Of a stretch of DNA of 64,000 nt, positions 24,122 through 37,155 are shown piece by piece. The notes under the pieces were generated by a model. The model had not been told where the DNA came from. It ran no database searches and saw only the letters and a program-made list of their open reading frames with translations. A program made the translations under genes and the position numbers. Origin of the DNA: Sorex araneus (taxonomy: Eukaryota > Chordata > Mammalia > Eulipotyphla > Soricidae); contig NC_073304.1 of assembly GCF_027595985.1 (NCBI RefSeq), positions 216,816,000 to 216,879,999 on the forward strand, read 5' to 3'. Each line of letters begins with the position of its first letter. Position 1 is the first letter of the stretch.

Positions 24122-24586
24122 TCAATTAGAAACATTTTTGTCATTTAAAACTGAAAAGTGGGCTGGGGAGATAGTACTGCAGCAGATAAGCCTCTTTCTG
24201 TGCATGCTGCTGACTTAAGTTTTATCCTTTGCACTGCATAAGGTCAGTGACACAAGCACCTCTGGGAGCAATACTTGAACACAGAGCCAGGAGGAAGTCC
24301 TGAGCACAACTAGGAGTGGCCCCCAAACCTGCCAAAGTTTAAAAGCTGGGGCTGGGGAGATAGGTCAAATGTGTCTTGCATGGGACTTGAGTGAGTCCTA
24401 TCCCCAGCAATACAGGCCCCCGCTTCCACACCCCCACACACCACAGGCATAGTCTTAGAAGTCACCCAGCAGCATCAAGTGACACTGGTTGCCCTCAGCA
24501 ATCCTGAACCCAAGCATTAAACTGTCATGGTCCTGCTAGCAGAGTACTGCTCAGAGTGGCTTCCAGGCCTGCTTAAACACTACTTT

Positions 24587-24768
24587 AGGGGCTGGAGCAA
24601 TAGCACAGCGGGTAGGGCGTTTGCCTTGCACGCAGCCGACCCGGGTTCGATTCCCAGCTTCCCATATGGTCCCCTGAGCATCGCCAGGGGTAATTCCTGA
24701 GTGCAGAGCCAGCAGTAACCCCTGTGCATCGCCGGGTGTGATCCAAAAAAACAAAACAAAACAAAAAA
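24587..24768 (+). mobile_element. Young tRNA-derived SINE
   Basis: Near-consensus copy (GGGGCTGGAGCAATAGCACA, GGGTTCGATTCCC) with an AAAAC-type tail; target duplication unclear. Confidence 0.88.
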
Positions 24769-25909
24769 CCTACTTGAAAGTCCCTCCCACCCAAAGTTTA
24801 TTGACTTATAATTTAATTTTATAAATTTGAGAAAAACTCAAGACATTTTATCGACAAAAGTCAGTCAATAAAGAACAAAGCTTTTGATGTGAGAAAAAAA
24901 TTTTTTTAAGAAGAATGAGGTTTCACGTGGCCAACCCAGGTTCTATCCCTGGCACCACATACGGTTCTCCAAGCCTGCCAGGAGTGATCCCTAAGCACAG
25001 TGTCAGGAATGAAAGTCCTGAGCACAGCTGAATGTGGCCCCAAAACAAAACAAAAGAATAACTTTTCTCAAAGAAAGCCAGAGTTGGGGAATATTTTTTA
25101 AGTTATTTTTTCCCTTAAGTAGTATTTACTTGATTATGCCATTCCTGCACTCAATCAACACCAGATGTTTTTCCAATTGATTGGCTTTCTTGCCAGACTC
25201 TAAGAAGAAAAACATTTTTGTATGGTTAAATAAAGCTAAAGCAAAATATATTTGTATTGCCTCCACCCAACTTCTTGTCCCTAAGTAGAAATATAGTTGC
25301 TTTCAGAAGAAAACTATTGCCAGTGCATTACTAACTCATGACTAAATTTATCCAAAAAAGAAATCCCTAGATAAAAACCCCAAGGAAGGGATACATTTAG
25401 AAAACAGATACATTACTTAATAGGTCAAACTTCCTGCTTTGGATGTCTTCTAACATGTGGTGCTTTATTCCCAACTGATTTAAAATCCTGACTTCTGTTT
25501 ACTCAACCAAAATTTATTATTCACTATCAAAGTCTGTTTTTGTAGACTGCTCGTTCTCTACAAAAAAGTATATAGTTTTATTCTGTTCTTTATTGAGCAT
25601 TCTACTTACATACACAGCTTTGACACAGTAAGAGCTTGAGGGCTCTAGGAACTTTGATAAACCAGTGGATAAGACTCAAACAAACTGTGGATGCTGTTAA
25701 ACCCTGAAAATGTTCCATGCCCTAATGGAAAGTTCGTTCAAGTTATGAAGTGAAAGGAACTGAAAATTCAAAGTGGCAATATTTTTATATGTCCTCTCTC
25801 TTCTTTGTTCGCTAACCCTGTCTCTACCCCATTTATCTACAGACTGAAGAATTAAGAGGTAGACACAGAAAAACATAATAGGATTGGACTAAGTATAAGA
25901 AATCATTTA

Positions 25910-26090
25910 GGGGCTAGAGGACAGTACAGCAGGTAGGGTGTTTGCCTTGCACACAGTTGACCCGGTTCAATCCCCAGTGTTCCATATGGTCCCCTGAGCA
26001 CCTCCAGGAGTAAATCCTGAGTGCAGAGCCAGTAGTAAGTAACCCCTGAGCATTTTCAGGTGAGACTTGAAAAGCCAAAAAAAAAAAAAA
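25910..26090 (+). mobile_element. tRNA-derived SINE
   Basis: GGGGCTAGAGGACAGTACAG head, GGTTCAATCCCC and an A tail; a possible AAATCATT duplication flanks it. Confidence 0.82.
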
Positions 26091-28979
26091 ATCATTCAAC
26101 TAAATCTCATGTTCCAAAATGCCACCAGAGTTGGTAATCTAGTGAAAGCAGAGTCTGAATGATTTCCTCATGTACAAATTCTAGTCTAGATGTGCCAGGA
26201 ATTGAAAAGTGGTAGAATCTGTGGAATTTTCCAAGACATATGTCAGATAGTAATTTTACAATTCACTCAAACACATTCTAAGTCATCTTCCTGCTACAGT
26301 AAATATTTCCAAAGCAGTAGGGTATTTTAACAATCATGATACTTATTTGTAGAAATAAGTGTCCCAAGTGTCTCCCTGTTTTAGATAAAATATAAAACAA
26401 AGTATATAGTACTCTAGATATCACAGCTGTACGCAATACTTTAAATTTAAAAGTAGCCAAAAGAGGGGCCAGAGATAAGTAGAGCAGGTCAGGCCCTTGC
26501 CAATCCAGTTTGACCATCCACATTGCATACGGTCCCCTCACCAGCAGGGATCACACATTAATAGAAAAAGCCCCTTAGCACTGCCAGGTGTAACTGAAGA
26601 ATCATAGATGAGGAGGCAAGAGAAGCAGTGCAAGGGTTACTGTGCTTGTCTCGCTAGTAGTCATCCTGGTTGGATCCTCAGCATCACATATGGTCTCCCA
26701 GCATTTGCTAGAGTGATCTGTTAAGTACCACTGGCTGTTGCCGCTCAAAAAAAGAAAACCACCAAAACCAAAACGAAAAGAACCAGAAGAAACTATATGC
26801 TAAACTAGAATGTTTCTTCTTTAAAACAAAGAGTTTTAAGAGTCATTAAGAGGGGGCTGAAGACATAGCACAGCAGGTAGGACCCTTGCCTTGCACAGAG
26901 CAGACCCAGATCCAATCACTGATATCCCATATGGTTGGTCCCTGAGTCTGCCAGGAGTGATGCCTGAGTGCATAGCCAGGAGTAAGCTCTGAGCACAACA
27001 AGCTGTGTCCCCTACCCTCCTGGGGGGAAAAAAAGAGTCATTAAGAGCAAGTGATAGGAAGTTTCAGGTAATTAAGAAAAACTGATACCAAGATCAAGGG
27101 TAACTATGAGGCCTCTAAGGCTATCTTGTAACAATGTATGACAGTATTATAAACAAGAGAAATAAATAAAAGATATGTGAAATATCTAGCAGTTTGGCTG
27201 GTACTAATCGAAAAAAATATGGGAAATGAAGGGCCGGGAGATAGTACAGAGGGTAGAGTGTTTGCCTTGCATACAGCCAATGCAGGTTTGATTCCTGGCA
27301 TCCAGTATGGTCATCCAGCCCACCAGTGGTAATGCCTAAGTGTAGAGCCAGGAGTATGCTCTGAGCACCACTGGGTGGGTGGGGGAGTGGGAACGACAAT
27401 CAAAGGCATGGTAAAAAAGTTTCTATATCATAGAACAACTAAAAAGAAAAAAATTGGGGCAGTGTATGTGTGTTCACACCCAGAGTACTCAGGCCTTTCT
27501 CCTGGTTCTGAGCTCTACCACTGCTTCACCCGCAACTAAAATTTTTTGCATTAAAAAAAAAAAAAAAAGGTAAAAGATTTTACAAAACTATCAGCATTCA
27601 CCCTTATCACTGTATCCTACTAGCAAGTTCTTCGGTTTCCATGCTTCATCAAACTTAAATGTTATCTGCTCGTAACTGCCATAAAAACAAATATATCTTC
27701 CATGTACACCTGCCATAACCTTATCTGTTTTTTTGGGGGGTAAGGAGTTGCAGAAAGGGCAAAGTCTGGTGGTGCTCAGGACTTACTCTTGGCTCTGTAA
27801 TCAGGAATCACTTCTGAAGGGGCTCCTAATAGGAATCATCTGGGGTGCAGGGGATCAAATCTGGGTCTGGGATCACCCCTGGTGAGGCTCAGGGAACCAT
27901 ATGCAGTGTGGGAGATCGAACCTGGATCAGCTTCATGCTATGCAAATACCCTATCTGCTGTACTATACCTCCAGTCCCTCAGTTATCGACTTCCCGCCCC
28001 CCCCCATTATAGATTTTTAAAAAGTAACTTAACCAGAGTCTAACATAACAAGTCAAACTATATTTTAAACTGAATGGGTTATTTGTTTCTCTGACCCAGC
28101 ATTAAAAAAACATTTTGCGATTACTTGCTATTTCAAATTGTGCTCAACCTAAAATCGCAGTAACCACCTCCCAATATTGTTGAAGTACAATGAATCACAT
28201 GCCTGAAACTGTTTTTTGTCTTTTTTCCCTTGACAAATTTCCCTAGCAATCATTATCATTACAACCTTCAGGGCTGGAGGCTGAAATAGCAGATAGGGTG
28301 TTTGCCTTGCATGCAGACAACCCAGGTTCAATCCCCAGCATCCCCAGCATCCCCATGGTCCCCCGAGCACCACCAGGAGTGATTCTGAGCACTGAGTCAG
28401 GAGTAACCCCTGATCATCATTGGGGTGCCCCCCCAAAAGGCAAGCACATTCTTCTGTTTGGGGGGAGAGAGAGGCATATGGACCACACTTGATACTCAGG
28501 GTTTACTCTAGGCTCTGTGCTCAGGAATCGCTGCTGGCAAGGCTCAAAGGACCATATGAGGCACTGGGAAACAAATCAATGTCAGACATGTACAAGACAA
28601 GTGCCCTCCCTCCCCACTATACTTACTCTCAAGCCCCTGCAAGCCCTTGTACTTCTATCACTCGGAACCCTTCTCTTTTAGTCTGCATACACTATAGACA
28701 TTTTCTTTTTTATTTTCTGTTTTTGGGTCACACACTTTTTGGGGGGTGGGAGAAGGAAACAGAATATGCAGTTTATGGAATCAAATCCAGGCCTAGCTCA
28801 GTCCTTTGAGCTATCTTTCTGGCCAACGCATTGACTAGGATTTTTTTTTTACATTTTCTAGGTGGTACTATACCCAACAATGCTTGGGGAACCATGAGGT
28901 GTCATGGATAGATCCCAGGCCTCCTGCATGTAAAGCATGCATACTAGCCCTTTGAGCTTTCTCCTTAGGCAGTCTAGTT

Positions 28980-29154
28980 TTTTCTTTTTTTTTTTTGGGG
29001 TCACACCCAGTGATGCACAAGGGTTACTCCTGGCTCTGCACTCAGGAATGACTCCTGGCGGTGCTCAGGGGACCATATGGGATGCTGGGAATCAAACCCG
29101 GGTTGGCCATGTGCAAGGCAAACGCCCTACCCGCTGTGCTATCGCTCCAGCCCC
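28980..29154 (-). mobile_element. Young tRNA-derived SINE
   Basis: Near-consensus minus copy ending CTATCGCTCCAGCCCC. A CTAG-containing flank on both sides suggests a short duplication. Confidence 0.87.
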
Positions 29155-29539
29155 TAGACATTCTAGTATTTTTTAAAGCAAATCATGCAAACTTACAAAC
29201 CTAAAATCAGAAGTTCAGTTTAGGAGTCAGAGCCTTACACCAACAGCTGACCTGGGTCCAGTTCCCTGCATCACATAGAGTACCCAGAGCTCGGCCAGGA
29301 GGGATTCCTGAACACAGAGCCAGGACTAAGACCTGAGCATCGCTGGGTGTGGCCCCAAAACAAAATACAACAAAGATTTCAGGGAAAAAATAAAATAGGA
29401 CCTAAACTGCTATCAAGTTACCATTCTACAATACAGAACAACAAAGACAATAACCACTTAGTCAGTGACTATAGTAGTTAAAATTAGAAGCAGAGGACAA
29501 AGGAGGTAATGCTAATGATCAGGGTGCATACTCTGCATG

Positions 29540-29665
29540 GCAGAGCCTGGCAAGCTCCCCGTGGCGTATTCGATATGCTAAAAACAGTAACAAGTCTCAC
29601 AATGGAGACATTACTGGTGCCCGTTCGAACAAATCGATGAGCAATGGGATGACAGTAAAACAGTG
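29540..29665 (+). mobile_element. Non-A-tailed SINE, 5'-truncated
   Basis: Body only (CAGAGCCTGGCAAGCTCCCC to GATGACAGTAAAACAGTG), with the 12-bp duplication ATACTCTGCATG (29528-29539, 29666-29677). Confidence 0.88.
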
Positions 29666-30500
29666 ATACTCTGCATGCAGCAGACCTCGGTGTCATCTGC
29701 AAAATTACTTGTTCATATGAGCATCACCAGATTCACCATCAGGTTTGGCCCAAAAACAAACACAAATAAAAATACACATTTAATAGAACACAAAAAAATA
29801 AGATATAGCAAATCAGTGGTTATGGTAATTCTTATACAAAACAAAAAATAGAAGTGGAGAAAGTACATTTTAGTATAATTGATGTATTTTCAATTGATGG
29901 GCATTTTTTGGGGGGGAGTTGGAGGGTGGAGTCACACCTGGCAGTGCTCAGGGCTTACCCCTGGCTCTGTACTCAGGGGTTACTCCTGGCGGGGCATGGA
30001 GGACTATTTGGGGTGCTGGGGATCTAACCTGGGTCAGCCAATCAAGGTAAATTCCCTACCTGCAGTATACCATTCCAGCCCCATGAAGCTATAATTGTAT
30101 TAACTTTCTGAAGCAGACTCCGTGGTGACATTAGAAAATAGGTGGAATAATATCAAAACCCTGCTCCAAAAAAAAAAAATTCTACCAATTTTTTAATTGG
30201 TAGAGTGAAATTTTGTTTTTGGGCCACACCTGGCAACGTTCAGGGGTTATTCCTGATTGTACTCAGGAATCATTCCTGTTGGGCTCGGGGGACCTATATG
30301 GGATGTCAGGGATTGAATACGGGACAGCTCCATGCAAGGCAAAGCGCCCTCTCCATGGTTCTATCACCCTGGCCCCCAGAATGCAATTTTTGAATTTCAG
30401 ATTAACCAAAGGCTTGCAACAACCCAGAGTAAGGAAACTGAGTGCGAGTTTTATGACAATTATCAAATGACATTTATAAAAGTTTTATCAAAACTCCCCA

Positions 30501-30541
30501 TTCACCAGACCTTAAAATAATCACCAGACCTTAAAATAATT
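30501..30541 (+). repeat. 20-bp direct tandem duplication
   Basis: TCACCAGACCTTAAAATAAT is repeated twice in tandem without spacer in otherwise unique intron sequence. Confidence 0.9.
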
Positions 30542-31046
30542 ACCTGTATTTCAGGTAGCTGAGAAACAAAACAGGTCTTTTAGAAAGTGTTATAATTATT
30601 TGTCTTGATGTGTCTGTTAGCCTTCCAGAAGGCTATCTCAAAAGAATTATCTTTAGCACCAATCAAAAGAAGTCAAGTGCTAAGGCAACTGTCCCATTTT
30701 GTCCGAAACACTGAGGGGCATTGTTTTAGTCACTGCTGCCTGAGGGACAGTTAACACAAACCATGGGGAAAACAGTCTGGGTGGGAAAAGGCCAGAGAAT
30801 AATATATTCATACAAGTGTAAAAAAAAAAAAACTCTATAAAAGGCAACTTCAATCCCCAGGGTTGTGCATACACTCAGAAAAGACAAGTCAAGACTGTTC
30901 ACTGTCAATTGTGGCTGACCTTGACCCTGTAAAGGTAGGAAGTGAAAGCCAGGGCATCATTGTACACTGGTTGGGCCTATCAGCAATGTCTACAAGAATT
31001 TTTGATTCAAGGTCTATGAAAAAATTTCTGTACAAAAGGGGCTCTC

Positions 31047-31231
31047 CAATAGTACAGCGGGTAAGGGCATTTGCCTTGCACTCGGCCGACCCGGGTTCGA
31101 TTCCCAGCATCCCATATGGTCCCCTGAGCACCGCCAGGAGTAATTCCTGAGTGCATGAGCCAGGAGTAACCCCTGTGCATTGCCAGGTGTGACCCAAAAA
31201 ACAAACAAACAAAAAACAAACAACAACAACA
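31047..31231 (+). mobile_element. tRNA-derived SINE missing its first bases
   Basis: The 15-bp duplication ACAAAAGGGGCTCTC (31032-31046, 31232-31246) abuts CAATAGTACAGCGGG, so the usual first nine or so bases of the SINE are absent or overlap the target. The tail is AAC/A-rich. Confidence 0.9.
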
Positions 31232-31639
31232 ACAAAAGGGGCTCTCAAGCAATGCTCAGGAGGTCCTGGGAAACAACCATACTGAGCCAACTCTACCCAA
31301 CACTTCACCCCAAGGGCCTGGAAACATGGTGCTGCCCAGAATCTGCAGTACTATGGGCCACCAAGACTACACTCAACGTGTGAAAAATTATAGGGGGTGT
31401 TCAATGACAAATACAGGTACTTGTATATGTTCACTTGATCCAAGACTTGTACTTTGTTTGGAATTTTATGCTAGTCCCAGGGGTGTTTAGAGTTTACTCC
31501 TTCCTCTGTGCTTAAGGATAACTCTTAGTGGGACCATATGTGATACAGGGGATCAAACCTGGGTCAGAGGTGTACTAGTAACATCTCTCTTGCCTCTGAC
31601 CCACAAGTTACCTTCCTAGTCCCTCTGTAAAAACATAAG

Positions 31640-32322
31640 CTGACTCACCCACGCGTGAACCCCCAGAAAACCCAGGTATGCAGGACTTTGAGACTGAGAA
31701 CTCTGGGTTCAGGTGAACAGGGAAAGGGGATCCTCCACTCATACACCTGTTTTCAACAACTTAGCAGTCAAGCCCAAAAACCACCTCTGGCTGGGGTCAG
31801 ATAATCTCATCATCAGCCACAATCCAAAATTGATCCACACGTGTCCTTCTCGACCAGAAGGGAGCATAACAAGACACTAGTTATAGCCATGCTGCCAGAC
31901 CCTGCGCGAGGCTGTTTCATTTGGGATGCCCTGGAGGATGGGGTGAGACCCCGCCCTGCCCCAACAGACCCAGCCCCAGCAGCCGAAAAGCTCCAGAACT
32001 CAAACGCCACCATGCTCACAGCCACACTCCACATGCTCGGGCCAAGCCACCCACTAGTGAACCTATTCCTCGACCCATGTGGCTGCATTTACAGCTGAGC
32101 CACAATTCATACCACACACCACCCATACTCCACCACATTTGATGGGGTTCAAAGTAGGAGGCAACTTGGGGCTGAAGCGACAGTACAACAGGTAGGGTGT
32201 CTGCCTTGCACACGGCCGACCCAGGTTCGATTTCCAGCATCCCTTATGGTCCCCTGAGCACCGCCAGGTGTGACCCAGAAAGTCCAAAAAAAAAAAAAAA
32301 AGGTAGGAGGCAACCAATCTCA

Positions 32323-32359
<37 letters not shown>

Positions 32360-32645
32360 CTCAACCTTTAACATGTTAGTGATCTCTTATAGAAGTGCTT
32401 AATGGCCCCCGGATTAAATACAACAACAATCTTCACACTCTTACCTCTAAGGAAACTTTTTTGCAGCATTTTCAGTGGGTTTTCATAATAAACAACACAA
32501 AATATATAATATTTTGGTTCTGCTTTGGGTCAGAGGTTGGGGTTTGGGATAGAAACACCCGAAATGTGGTGGGAAGGTGTAATGGTGGTGGGATTGCTGA
32601 ATATTAGATGTAATCAGATATTGTGAACTATACAATAAATAAAAA
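31640..32645 (+). repeat. Composite monomer repeat, copy 3 (split by SINE)
   Basis: This copy shares with copy 2 the CAGC.GAAAA.CTCCAGAAC block, CACATGCTC.GG.CAAGCC, GGCAACCAATC, TCTAAGGAAACTTTTTTG and the GTGGTGGG..ATTGCTGAAT tail ending in AATAAATAAA. It appears to hold a single monomer. A CA repeat lies at about 32332-32355. A plus-oriented SINE (32166-32302) is inserted at the GGCAAC motif. Confidence 0.65.
32166..32302 (+). mobile_element. Short tRNA-derived SINE with internal deletion
   Basis: The head and B box are intact, but the sequence jumps from CACCGCCAGG to TGTGACCC, missing about 50-60 bp of the body. The 12-bp duplication GTAGGAGGCAAC flanks it (32154-32165, 32303-32314). Confidence 0.88.
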
Positions 32646-32836
32646 TAAATTTATTTATAAATTTAAACTAAAATTTAAAAATAGAAAAATTAAAAACAAA
32701 TAATCATAAGTGAACTTCCAAGCTAATGGAGCTGAGTTTTCAGTGGTAACACACAACAAAGAATAAACTTTACAGAATAGACACTGAGGCAAAAACAAAT
32801 ACCATTATGACAGCAAATCACATCAATAAGCCCGAG

Positions 32837-34955
32837 AAAAAATGTGTGACTTCCATCCCCTGCTCATGGATAGGGAGAATTAACATTATCAAAATGGCAA
32901 TACTGCCTAAAGCACTATACAAATTTAATGCAGTCCCTATCAGGATACTCATGACATTTTTTCAAAGAAATAGACAAAACACTCCTGAAATTCATATGGA
33001 ACAATCTGTCACTGTCATCCTGTTGCTCGATTTGTTTTAGCGGGCACCAGTAACATCTCTCATTGAGAGACTTATTGTTACTGTTTTTGGCATATCCAAT
33101 ACGCCACGGGTAGCTTGCCAGGCTCTGCCGTGCGGGCTCCATACTGTCAGTAGCTTGCCGGGCTCTCCGAGAGGGGCTGAGGAATTGAACTCGGGTCGGT
33201 CATGTGTAAGGCGAATGCCCTACCGCTGTCCTATTGCTCCAGCCCATATGGAACAATAAACCCACAAATAGCTAAAGCAATCCTTGGGAAAAAGAAGATG
33301 GGTGGCATCACCTTCCCCAACTTCAAAATCTACTACAAAGCTGTAGTATTAAAACAGCATGGTATTGGGCTAGAAACAGACCTGCAGACCAATGCAACAG
33401 AGCTGAATATCCTGTCACAGACCCCCCAAATATATGGCCACTTAATCTTTGACAAAGGAACAAGAAATGTGAACTGGAACAAGGAAAGTCTCTTCAACAA
33501 TGGTGCTGGGAAAACTGAATAACTACCTATTTGAAATGAACTCTGACCTCTGTCTAATTCCAGGCACAAAAGTCAGATCAAAGTGGATTAAAGACCTCAA
33601 TATCAGACATGAATATATAAGGTACATAGTGGAAAATGTAGGTAGAGCTCTCCATGACATTGAAGCTAAAAGCATCATTAAGGATGAAACAGCACTGACC
33701 ATTCAAGTGGAAGCAAACATAAACAAATGGGACTACATCAAACTAAGAAGCTTCTGCACTTCAAAAGAAACAGTGACCAAAATACAGAAAGAGTCCACAG
33801 AATGGGAAAGAAGATTTACCCAATACCCATATGATAAGGGATTAATATCTAGGATATACAAGACACTAGAAAATGTATAAGACAAAAAAACCTCCAACCC
33901 CATCAAAAAATGAGAAGAAATGAACAGAAGTTTCCTCAAAAAAGAAATACAAATGGCCAAAAGGCACATGAAAAAATGCTCCACATCGCTAGGCATCAGG
34001 GAGATGCAAATCAAAACAACAATGAGATATCATCTCAGACCACAGAGACTGGCACACATCCAAAAGAACAAAAAGCAACCAGTGCTGGCGTGGATGAGAG
34101 AAAAAAGGGACGCTCCTTCACTGCTGGTGGGAATGCCAACTGGTCCAGCCTTTCTGGAAAACAATATGGACAGTCCTTCAAAAACTAGAAATTAAGCTTC
34201 CATATGACCCCACAATACCACTTCTGGGAATATAACCTGAGGATGCAAAAAAAGCACAGTAGAAATGACATCTGTACCTATATGTTCAATGCAGCACTGT
34301 TCACAACAGCCAAAATCTGGAAACAACCCAAGAGTCCTAGAACAGATGACTGGTTAAAGAAACTTTGGTACATCTACACAATGGAATACTATGCAGCTGT
34401 TAGGAGAGATGAAATCATGAAATTTGCTTATAAATGAATAGACATGGAGAGTATCATGCTAAGTGAAATGAGTCAGAGAGAGAAGGACAGACATAAAAGG
34501 ACTGCACTCATTTGTGGAGTACAGAATAACATCACATGAAGCTAACACCCAATGACAGGAGACAAGGGCCAGGAGGACTGCCCCATAGCTGGAAGCCTGC
34601 TTCATGAGCGGAGGGGAGAAGGCAGATGGAATAGAGAAGGGATCACTAGGAAAATGATGGCTGGAGAAATCAGTCGAGATGGGAGATGTGTGCCAAAAGT
34701 AGATAATGGACCAAACATGATGACCTCTCAGTGTCTGTGTTGCAAGCCATAATGCCCAAAAGCAGAGAGAGTATGGGAATATTGTCTGTCATGGAGGCAG
34801 GGGAAAGGTGGGAAAGGGGGGATATACTGGGGATATTGGTGGTGGGGAATGTGCACTGGTGGAGGGATGGGTATTTGATCATTGTGTGATTGTAACCCAA
34901 ACATGAAAGCTTGTAACTATCTCATGATGGGTGATTCAATAAAAAAAAAAAGTGT
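32837..34955 (+). mobile_element. L1, 5'-truncated (ORF2 3' half plus 3'UTR), split by SINE
   Basis: The translated order is that of L1 ORF2: [20 protein letters not shown], then (after a SINE at 33006-33244) [34 protein letters not shown] and WYIYTMEYYAAVRRDE. A 3'UTR and poly(A) follow near 34940. Longest uninterrupted piece is 126 codons (33500-33880); stops and frame changes disable the rest. The left boundary is approximate. Confidence 0.9.
33006..33244 (-). mobile_element. Non-A-tailed SINE (second family) inside L1
   Basis: Full-length copy interrupting the L1 ORF2 frame at 32837-34955. The 13-bp CATATGGAACAAT flanks it perfectly (32993-33005, 33245-33257). Read in sense, it ends GATGACAGTGACAG with no A tail. 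Confidence 0.93.
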
Positions 34956-35059
34956 GGTTTCTAGAGCTGCCACACTGCAATATTTAAAATGTCCAGTTTT
35001 TAACCAAAAAATTACAATTACAAAGACACAGGAAATCATTTACAGATAATGTAAGTGTA

Positions 35060-36260
35060 TAGTACCCAAAATATTTAATGCTTAAGACTCAATAACAAAA
35101 AAAATACAAATGATTCCAACTGCAAAATATGCAAACAATATATTTTTACAAAGATAAACAAATGGTCAAAAACTAAATGAAAAGATGCTCAGCATCACTA
35201 GTTAGTAAAGAAATACAAAGCAAATAGGTAGGGCATTTGCCTTAACACCCAGGTTCGATCACCAGCAACCCTTATGTTCCCCAGAGCACCACCTGCAGTA
35301 ATTCCTAAATTCAAAGCCAGGAATAAACTCTGAGCACTACTTGGTATGGCCCAGACCCACACCCACTCCTCCCCGAAAAGAGGAAGAAACACAAAGCAAG
35401 GTCACAATGAGCCCACCTCACAACCACAAGGATGCGAAATTTTATTTTACTATAAATTTATTATAAAAAAAACTTAAAAGAAACAATTGGCAAGGAAACG
35501 AATAAAGGGTTAGAGCAAGTTAAAGGTACAGCAGGTAAGGCACTTGCCTTGCATATGGACGACCCAGATTCAATCCCCAGCACCCCCATGAGCCCTGCCA
35601 GGAGCAATTCCTGAGTGCAAAGCCAGGAGTAAGTTCTGACTGTAGCCAGGCATGTGCCCACACCCCACAAAAGGGAAATGGATAAATTTGAACCACTGTA
35701 CATTGATGGTGAGAAAGTAAAATGGTACAGCTGCCGTGGAAGACAGTTTGGCAGTTCCTCAAAGTTGAAAATAGAATCACCACATGACCCAACAACTCTA
35801 CTCCCAAGTAAATACCCCTAAGAACTGAAAACAGGTTTCAAATACATACTTGTTCACATAAATATCCACATAAAGGCTATTCACAACAGTCAAATGGTAG
35901 AAACAATGAAAATGTAACACTAACAAAAGAATAAGTAAAATATGGTATTATTCACACAACAGTTTAGCCATAAAAATTTATTGGTATGGGGCTAGAGATA
36001 GTACAGTAGATAAGGCACTTGCGTTCCACGAGACCAACTCAGATTCAGTCCTTGGTAAGAACCACATGGCAGCCTGAGCACAATCAGGAATGACCCCTCA
36101 GCACTGAGAAGTGTGGCCCAAGATTCCACCCATACACACACACAAGTACTAACACATGCTACAATGCAGGTGTATCTTGAACATGTTATATCAAGTTAAA
36201 GAAGACAGTCTGGTTCATATGAAAGACCAGGGGGGGGAAAAAAGAAATTGGACTAAATGG
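35060..36260 (+). mobile_element. Old L1 3' region broken by SINEs
   Basis: Fragments match the usual L1 ORF2/3' pattern (CAAATGGTCAAAAACTAAATGAAAAGATGCTCAGCATCACTAGT in pieces at 35158-35205, AGACAGTTTGGCAGTTCCTCA at about 35740, and a GTATCTTGAACATGTTATATCAAG region near 36170). SINEs at about 35215-35380, 35503-35670 and 35988-36130 interrupt it. It is far more diverged than the L1 to its left. Confidence 0.75.
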
Positions 36261-36269
36261 CTACTTAGA

Positions 36270-36384
36270 TGGCAAGCTAACCCGTGGTGTATTCAATATG
36301 CCAAAAACAGTAACAAGTCTCACAAAGGATATGTTACTGGTGCCCACTCAAGCAAATCAATGAGCAAGGGGATGACAGTGATAG
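36270..36384 (+). mobile_element. Non-A-tailed SINE, 5'-truncated
   Basis: Body only, from GGCAAGCTAACCCGTGGTG to GGGGATGACAGTGATAG, with the 12-bp duplication TGGCTACTTAGA (36258-36269, 36385-36396). Confidence 0.9.
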
Positions 36385-36787
36385 TGGCTACTTAGAACAA
36401 TAAGTTGGTGGGAGGGAGGATAATCAACAAAGACATCTCCCAGTGTCAGAGAGAATGTCTCAGAATTGACTGCAGCAGTAATTTTTCTGTGAATATACAC
36501 AAGTGTATATTCTGTGTATATTCTGTGAATATACAAAAAGCCAGGCAGATAGTATAGCTGGTAGAGTCCTTGCCTTGCATGTGGCTGTACCGGGTTCAAT
36601 TCCCAACATCCTCCAAAACAAATACCAAACCCCAGACAGGCCCTCTCCCCCCCACAAAAGTCACTCAATTATATACTATAAGAAGGTGTATGCTGGGGCT
36701 GGAGTGATAGTATAGCAGGTAGGGTGTTTGCCAGTTTGATCTCCAACATTCCATATGGTCCTCCAAGCACTGCCAGGAGTAATTTCT

Positions 36788-36959
36788 TTTTTTTTTTCTT
36801 TTTTTGGGTCACACCCAGCGATGCTCAGGGGTTACTCCTGGCTTTGCACTCAGGAATTACTCCTGGCATGCTTGGGGGACCATATGGGATGCCGGGGATT
36901 GAACCCGGGTCGGCCTCGTGCAAGGCAAACGCCCTACCCGCTGTGCTATCACTCCGGCC
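36788..36959 (-). mobile_element. tRNA-derived SINE, first of a nested pair
   Basis: Minus copy of the subtype with GATGCTCAGGGG and ATGCCGGGGATTG. It shares the 15-bp target CCAGGAGTAATTTCT with the adjacent copy (36773-36787, 36960-36974). The host is an older plus-oriented SINE (about 36693-37215). Confidence 0.92.
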
Positions 36960-36974
36960 CCAGGAGTAATTTCT

Positions 36975-37155
36975 TTTTTTTTTTTTTGCTTTTTTTTTGG
37001 GTCACACCTGGCGATGCACAAGGGTCACTCCTGGCTCTGCACTCAGGAATTACCCCTGGCGGTGCTCAGGGGACCATATGGGATGCTGGGAATCGAACCC
37101 GGGTCGGCCGCGTGCAAGGCAAACGCCCTACCCGCTGTGCTATCACTCCAGCCCC
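36975..37155 (-). mobile_element. tRNA-derived SINE, second of a nested pair
   Basis: Minus copy of another subtype (GATGCACAAGGGTC, ATGCTGGGAATCG), flanked by the same 15-bp target at 36960-36974 and 37156-37170. Subtype differences show it is not a tandem duplicate of its neighbour. Confidence 0.92.

Noticed and set aside
33500..33880. 126-codon plus-strand frame as a host gene
   Set aside because: It is L1 ORF2 sequence ([15 protein letters not shown]) inside a truncated, broken L1.
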